Part shown: piece by piece, positions 59,825 through 64,000 of the stretch | Layout of the letters: each line of letters starts with the position of its first letter | Position numbering within the stretch: position 1 is the first letter of the stretch | Origin: JAGVSZ01 sp019137045 | GTDB taxonomy: Bacteria; Pseudomonadota; Gammaproteobacteria; Burkholderiales; SG8-39 | Assembly: GCA_046347635.1 (NCBI GenBank) | Contig: JAXMFT010000005.1 | Coordinates: 62,001-126,000 of the forward strand | DNA: 64,000 nucleotides | Direction of reading: 5' to 3' | Position numbers and translations under genes: made by a program | Notes under the pieces: model-generated | The model's database searches: none | Told to the model about the DNA's origin: nothing | What the model saw: only the letters and a program-made list of their open reading frames with translations

Positions 59825-60894
59825 GCGTCGAACCTCCGCATCGCCAGTCCGCAGGCGATCATCAGCGCCGGGGCATCCGAGATCAGCTTCTTCAGCTGGA
59901 TGCGCGGCGAGATCGACATGTTGGCGAACGGGTTCGCCACCATGGTGTTGATGCGCGTGCGCGAGGTGACGACGTCCTCGAACCCGGGCAGCGTGGAGGT
60001 GCCGCCGGTGAGCAGGATGTGGTGGATCGCGTTGAACTGCGTCGAGGTGAAGAAGAACTGCATCGCGCGCTGGATCTCGAGCGCCGCGTTCTCCATGAAC
60101 GGCCGCAGCACCTCGGCGTCGAAGCTGTCGGGCAGCCCGCCGGAACGCTTGGCGTTCTCCGCCTCCTCGCTCGACAGGCCGTAGTGGCGCGAAATGTCCT
60201 GGGTGAGCTGGTTGCCGCCGAACTGCTGCTCGCGCGTGTAGACCGCCTGGTCGTTGCGCAGCACGGTGATGTTCATGATGCTCGCGCCGATGTCGACCAC
60301 CGCGACGTTCTCGTCCCGCGCCTCGTTGCTCAGCTGCTGGCGGACGAGTTCGAAGGCGGTCTGCATCGCGTAGGACTCGACGTCCATCACGATCGCCTTG
60401 AGGCCCGCGGCCTCGGCGACCGCGACCCGGTCCTCCACCTTCTCCTTGCGCGAGGCGGCGATGAGGACCTCCACCTCCTCCGGACCCGAGGGCGCCGGCC
60501 CGAGCACCTGGAAGTCGAGGTTCACCTCGTCCAGCGCGAACGGGATGTACTGGTTCGCTTCGCCCTCGACCTGCAGTTCGAGGTCCTCCTCGCGCAGTCC
60601 CGCCGGGCAGATGATCTTCTTGGTGATCACCGCGGCGGTGGGCAGCGCGAGCGCGACGCTCTTCGTGCGCGTGCCGAGCTTCTTCCACCCGCGCCGCACG
60701 GCTTCGGCGACCGCTTCGAGGTTGGCGATGTTGCCGTCGAGCACCGAATCCTTCGGCAACGGCTCGATGGCGTAGCGGTCTACGCGATAGGCGCTCTTCC
60801 CCGCGTCGGCCAACTCCACCATCTTGACGGCGGAGGAACTGATGTCCATCCCAAAGAGCGGTGGCGCTTTGGGCTTGAAGATGTCAAGCTGCAA
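59821..60894 (-). CDS. pilM: Type IV pilus assembly protein PilM
   Basis: A 357-residue cytoplasmic actin-like protein. The N-terminal nucleotide-binding phosphate-1 motif is PPLFGMDISSSAVKMVEL; the second is VAVVDIGASIMNITVL; and the adenosine motif is ILLTGGTSTLPGFEDVV. It docks on PilN and starts the pilMNOPQ operon. The 140-base AT-richer gap upstream is shared with mrcA; I see no certain pilM promoter. Confidence 0.95.
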   Translation of the reverse strand: MQLDIFKPKAPPLFGMDISSSAVKMVELADAGKSAYRVDRYAIEPLPKDSVLDGNIANLEAVAEAVRRGWKKLGTRTKSVALALPTAAVITKKIICPAGLREEDLELQVEGEANQYIPFALDEVNLDFQVLGPAPSGPEEVEVLIAASRKEKVEDRVAVAEAAGLKAIVMDVESYAMQTAFELVRQQLSNEARDENVAVVDIGASIMNITVLRNDQAVYTREQQFGGNQLTQDISRHYGLSSEEAENAKRSGGLPDSFDAEVLRPFMENAALEIQRAMQFFFTSTQFNAIHHILLTGGTSTLPGFEDVVTSRTRINTMVANPFANMSISPRIQLKKLISDAPALMIACGLAMRRFDA

Positions 60895-61010
60895 CCGAAC
60901 CCCCCTCGGAAGGAAATTTCCCTTAAGTGAAGACTACTTAGACAGTGTTTTGATACTTTGCTTGAAATCCTAGCAACAACCCTAGGGGTCGTCTAGTCAA
61001 TTTTTCACGA

Positions 61011-61038
61011 TTGCCGGGGGTAGGGGGACCCCTATAAT
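61011..61038 (+). promoter_or_regulatory. Sigma-70 promoter of mrcA
   Basis: TTGCCG (61011-61016), 16-base spacer, perfect TATAAT (61033-61038). The expected start of transcription is near 61045. The in-frame ATG at 61037 lies inside the -10 element. Confidence 0.8.
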
Positions 61039-61060
61039 GCGCAGGCTGCCCTCCCGAAAG

Positions 61061-63391
61061 ATGCGTCCCTTGAAGTGGTTACGCTGGACTGCCTTCCCCG
61101 TCGCGGTGCTCGCCGGGCTCGCCCTCGTCGGGCTGCTCCTTGGCGCATTCCTGCTGCTCGTCGCGCTGCCCAAAGTCCCCTCGATCGAAGCCCTCACCGA
61201 CTACCAGCCCAAGATCCCCCTGCGGGTCTACACCGCCGACGGCGCCCTGATCGGCGAGTTCGGCGAGGAGCGGCGCGCGATCGTGCGCATCGACGAGGTG
61301 CCGGAACTCATGAAGCAGGCGATCCTCGCGGCCGAGGACGAGCGCTTCTACCAGCACCAGGGCGTCGATTATGTCGGCGTCATAAGGGCAGCCTACTCGA
61401 ACCTGGTCGCCGGCGGCAAGCGCCAGGGGGCGAGCACGATAACTATGCAACTTGCGCGCAACTTTTTTCTCTCCAGCGAGAAGACCCTGACGCGCAAGCT
61501 CTACGAGGCCCTGCTCGCCTTCAAGATCGAGTCCCAGCTCAGCAAGGACCAGATCCTCGAGATCTACGTGAACCAGATCTACCTCGGGCAGCGCGCGTAC
61601 GGCTTCGCTGCGGCGGCGCAGATCTACTTCGGCAAGGCGCTGAAGGACCTGACCCCGGCCGAGGCGGCCATGCTCGCCGGCCTGCCCAAGGCGCCGTCGA
61701 GCTTCAATCCGGTGGTCAACCCCAAGCGCGCGAAGGTGCGCCAGGCCTACGTCCTGCGCCGCATGAACGAGCTCGGCTACCTCAGCGACGAGCAGCTCGC
61801 CGCGGCGCAGAAGCAGGCGCTGAAGGTGCGCCGCGACATCGACGACTTCTCCGTCCACGCCGAGTACGCGGCGGAGATGGTGCGGCAGCTGCTGTACGAG
61901 CGTTACCCGGACGACGTGTATGCGCGCGGCTTCCGCGTCTACACCACCCTGAAGAAGGCCGACCAGGAGACCGCCTACCAGGCGCTGCGGCGCGGGATCC
62001 TGGACTACGACCGCCGTCACGGCTACCGCGGCCCCGAGGGCTACGCCGAGCTTCCCGCCACGCCCGCCGAGGAGGGGCTCGAGGAGGTCCTGCAGGAGTT
62101 CGCGGACAGCGATGACCTGCTCGCGGCGCTCGTCCTGGAGGCGGGCCCGAAGCAGGTGCGCGCGTACCGGCGCGGCGGCGAGACGGTGACGATTCCCGAA
62201 GCCGGCCTGAAGTTCGTGGCGGGCGCCCTGAGCGAGAAGACCCCCCCGAACCGGCGCATCCGTCGCGGCGCGGTGATCCGCATCCAGAAGGACGAGAAGG
62301 GGAACTGGCAGGTGCTGCAGCTGCCCGACGCCGAGGCGGCGTTCATGGCCCTCAACCCCCAGTCCGGAGCGATCAATGCGCTGGTGGGCGGCTTCGACTT
62401 CCAGCGCAACAAGTTCAACCACGTCACGCAGGCCTGGCGCCAGCCGGGGTCGTCGTTCAAGCCGTTCATCTACTCCGCGGCGCTGGAAAAGGGGTTCACG
62501 CCCGCGACCATCCTCAACGACGCGCCGGTGGTGGTCGATGCCGCCCTGACCGGAGGCCAGGTGTGGGAGCCCAAGAACTACGACGGGAAGTACGAGGGCC
62601 CGATGCGCCTGCGCACCGCGCTCGCGAAGTCGAAGAACATGGTGTCGATCCGGATCCTGCAGTCGATCGGACCGCAGTACGCCCAGGACTACGTGCGCCG
62701 CTTCGGCTTCGACCCGGAGAAGCACCCGCCCTACCTCACGATGGCTCTCGGTGCGGGCTCGGTCACGCCGTGGCAGATGGCGCGCGCGTACAGCGTGTTC
62801 GCGAACGGCGGCTATCGCATCGATCCGTACCTCATCGAGCGCATCGTCGACGACCGCGGCAACCTGCTCGCGCAGGCCCAGCCGACCATGGCCGGGGATC
62901 CGAGCCTGCGGGTCCTGGACGGCCGCAACGCGTTCATCATGGATTCGCTGATGCAGGACGTGACGCGCGTCGGCACGGCCGCGCGCGCGGCGACGCTCGG
63001 GCGCAAGGACCTCGCCGGCAAGACCGGCACGACCAACGACCACGTCGATGCGTGGTTCGCAGGCTACCAGCCCGGGCTCGTGGGCGTGGCGTGGATCGGC
63101 TTCGATCAGCCCAAGAAGCTCGGGGCGAACGAGACCGGCTCGCTCGCGGCGCTGCCGATCTGGATGAGCTACATGCGCTCCGCGCTGAAGGGCGTCCCGG
63201 AGGCGGCGCACCCGGTGCCCGAGGGCGTCGTGAGCGTGCGCATCGACCCGGAGACCGGCCTGCAGGCGGCGGACGGCAAGCTCGCCGAGTACTTCTACCG
63301 CGAGTTCGTCCCGGCCGACCAGCCGGCGACCGCGGCCACGGAGCAGGTCGGCGCCCGCAGCACCGAGGAGGTGCGCAGCCAGCTGTTCTGA
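61061..63391 (+). CDS. mrcA: Penicillin-binding protein 1A
   Basis: A 776-residue bifunctional peptidoglycan synthase. N-terminal membrane helix (about 8-38), glycosyltransferase domain (ILAAEDERFYQHQGVDYVGV; RQGASTITMQLARNFFLSSE), an OB-like insert, then the transpeptidase domain with SSFK (QPGSSFKPFIYSAAL), SKN (LAKSKNMVSIRIL) and KTGT (LAGKTGTTNDHVDAWFAGY). ATG 61061 was chosen because the earlier ATG 61037 is within the -10 box and cannot be in the transcript. It is divergent from pilM, the usual arrangement. Confidence 0.96.
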   Translation: MRPLKWLRWTAFPVAVLAGLALVGLLLGAFLLLVALPKVPSIEALTDYQPKIPLRVYTADGALIGEFGEERRAIVRIDEVPELMKQAILAAEDERFYQHQGVDYVGVIRAAYSNLVAGGKRQGASTITMQLARNFFLSSEKTLTRKLYEALLAFKIESQLSKDQILEIYVNQIYLGQRAYGFAAAAQIYFGKALKDLTPAEAAMLAGLPKAPSSFNPVVNPKRAKVRQAYVLRRMNELGYLSDEQLAAAQKQALKVRRDIDDFSVHAEYAAEMVRQLLYERYPDDVYARGFRVYTTLKKADQETAYQALRRGILDYDRRHGYRGPEGYAELPATPAEEGLEEVLQEFADSDDLLAALVLEAGPKQVRAYRRGGETVTIPEAGLKFVAGALSEKTPPNRRIRRGAVIRIQKDEKGNWQVLQLPDAEAAFMALNPQSGAINALVGGFDFQRNKFNHVTQAWRQPGSSFKPFIYSAALEKGFTPATILNDAPVVVDAALTGGQVWEPKNYDGKYEGPMRLRTALAKSKNMVSIRILQSIGPQYAQDYVRRFGFDPEKHPPYLTMALGAGSVTPWQMARAYSVFANGGYRIDPYLIERIVDDRGNLLAQAQPTMAGDPSLRVLDGRNAFIMDSLMQDVTRVGTAARAATLGRKDLAGKTGTTNDHVDAWFAGYQPGLVGVAWIGFDQPKKLGANETGSLAALPIWMSYMRSALKGVPEAAHPVPEGVVSVRIDPETGLQAADGKLAEYFYREFVPADQPATAATEQVGARSTEEVRSQLF

Positions 63392-63450
63392 CGCGCGCGG
63401 CGGGGCGCGGCGCGCAACGCTATCATGGGCGCGCTCCGCCCCGACCCGAC

Positions 63451-63570
63451 ATGCGCCTCCTCGCCATCCTGATGCTCGCGCTCGCCGCCGCCGCGTGCGG
63501 GACCAAGGGCGCCCTCTACCTGCCGCCGCCCGACGCGGCGGAGGGCGGCGCCGCGAAGTCGAAGCGCTGA
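63451..63570 (+). CDS. lptM: Small LptM/YifL-like lipoprotein
   Basis: A 39-residue lipoprotein: signal peptide with lipobox AAAC (Cys16), then GTKGALYLPPPDA, the conserved CGxKGxLYLP pattern of the LptM family. These small lipoproteins assist disulfide maturation of the LPS translocon LptD. Its place just before lysA is conserved. ATG 63451 is two bases from lysA's operon start region; the lysA ATG follows its stop by two bases. Confidence 0.9.
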   Translation: MRLLAILMLALAAAACGTKGALYLPPPDAAEGGAAKSKR

Positions 63571-63572
63571 CG

Positions 63573-64000
63573 ATGGCCTTCTTCGCCCGCCGCGACGGGC
63601 AGCTGCACGTCGAGTCGGTGCCGCTCGGCGCGCTCGCCGCGCGCTTCGGTACGCCCTGCTACGTGTACTCGCGTGCGGCGCTGGAGTCCGCCTTCGGCGC
63701 GTTCGCGGCGGCGCTCGCCGGGCGCGACCACCTGGTGTGCTACGCCCTGAAGGCGAACTCCAACCTCGCGGTGCTCGACGTGCTCGCCCGCCTCGGCGCC
63801 GGGTTCGACATCGTGTCCGGCGGCGAGCTCGCGCGGGTGATCGCCGCCGTCGGCGACGCGCGCAAGGTGGTGTTCTCCGGCGTGGGCAAGAGCGCGGCCG
63901 AGATCCGCCAGGCGCTGGCGGCCGGGATCCTCTGCTTCAACGTCGAGTCGGCCGCCGAGCTCGCGCGCATCGAGAGCATCGCCGCGGAGCTCGGCACCCG
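63573..64000 (+). CDS. lysA: Diaminopimelate decarboxylase (N-terminal part)
   Basis: The first 142 residues are in the window; the gene continues past the right edge. The PLP-binding lysine is in CYALKANSNLAVLDVL (about residue 60), and DIVSGGELARVIAAVG and VVFSGVGKSAAEIRQAL match the alanine-racemase-like barrel of LysA. It makes lysine from meso-diaminopimelate. It follows lptM by two bases, in one operon. Confidence 0.95.
   Translation, partial: MAFFARRDGQLHVESVPLGALAARFGTPCYVYSRAALESAFGAFAAALAGRDHLVCYALKANSNLAVLDVLARLGAGFDIVSGGELARVIAAVGDARKVVFSGVGKSAAEIRQALAAGILCFNVESAAELARIESIAAELGT

Noticed and set aside
61037..61060. ATG 61037 as the mrcA start
   Set aside because: It lies inside the TATAAT -10 box and would be upstream of the transcript start.

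Overview
The window is very GC-rich, gene-dense DNA from a Gram-negative bacterium, most likely a betaproteobacterium. The evidence is gene order and content: pilMNOPQ-aroK-aroB-gltB-gltD, mrcA-lptM-lysA, glmU-glmS, and an exosortase/PEP-CTERM exopolysaccharide locus. No rRNA, tRNA, CRISPR array or insertion sequence was seen.

Layout. (1) 1-5 kb, minus strand: the start of an XrtA-type exopolysaccharide operon (export lipoprotein, chain-length protein, tyrosine autokinase, outer-membrane barrel, ExeA-like ATPase cut by the window edge). (2) 5-12 kb and 29.6-30.5 kb: the TPR protein PrsT and four PEP-CTERM surface proteins. Each PEP-CTERM gene has a -24/-12 (sigma-54-like) element about 40-60 bases before its start. 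(3) 12.6-29.4 kb: a probable lipid/acyl-amino-acid cluster. It holds a VAO-type flavoprotein, a PP-loop amidotransferase-like enzyme, an AMP-forming acyl ligase, a thioester-reductase-like SDR, two FtsX permeases, a LolD-type ATPase, a LolA-like periplasmic protein, an outer-membrane barrel and two FeeM-type N-acyltransferases. A block of toxin-antitoxin-like genes (21.6-25.4 kb) splits it. (4) 30.7-37.6 kb: an MscS-type channel, an amino-acid-binding protein and an MCE/Mla-like lipid transport operon. (5) 37.6-40.2 kb: a Rap1a/Tai-like protein, then a GcvH-like lipoyl protein and a thioredoxin-NnrS fusion behind an FNR-type box. (6) 40.2-47.8 kb: glmS-glmU, a phosphonate-type ABC importer (phnDCEE) and a DUF4124 protein. 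(7) 47.8-64 kb: gltD-gltB, aroB-aroK, pilQPONM, mrcA, lptM and the start of lysA.

How it fits together. The exopolysaccharide operon, PrsT and PEP-CTERM proteins point to a surface/biofilm programme. FeeM-type N-acyl amino acid synthases are already known to be linked to PEP-CTERM systems. Here the linkage extends to a full set of activation, reduction, oxidation and export functions, which is the most interesting candidate system in the window.

Quality caution. Three genes (acyl ligase, NnrS fusion, phnC) carry frame shifts inside CG-rich runs, and one more (the Mla-like permease) lacks a normal start. Sequencing or assembly indels are the simplest explanation, so none should be called a true pseudogene without read-level checks.
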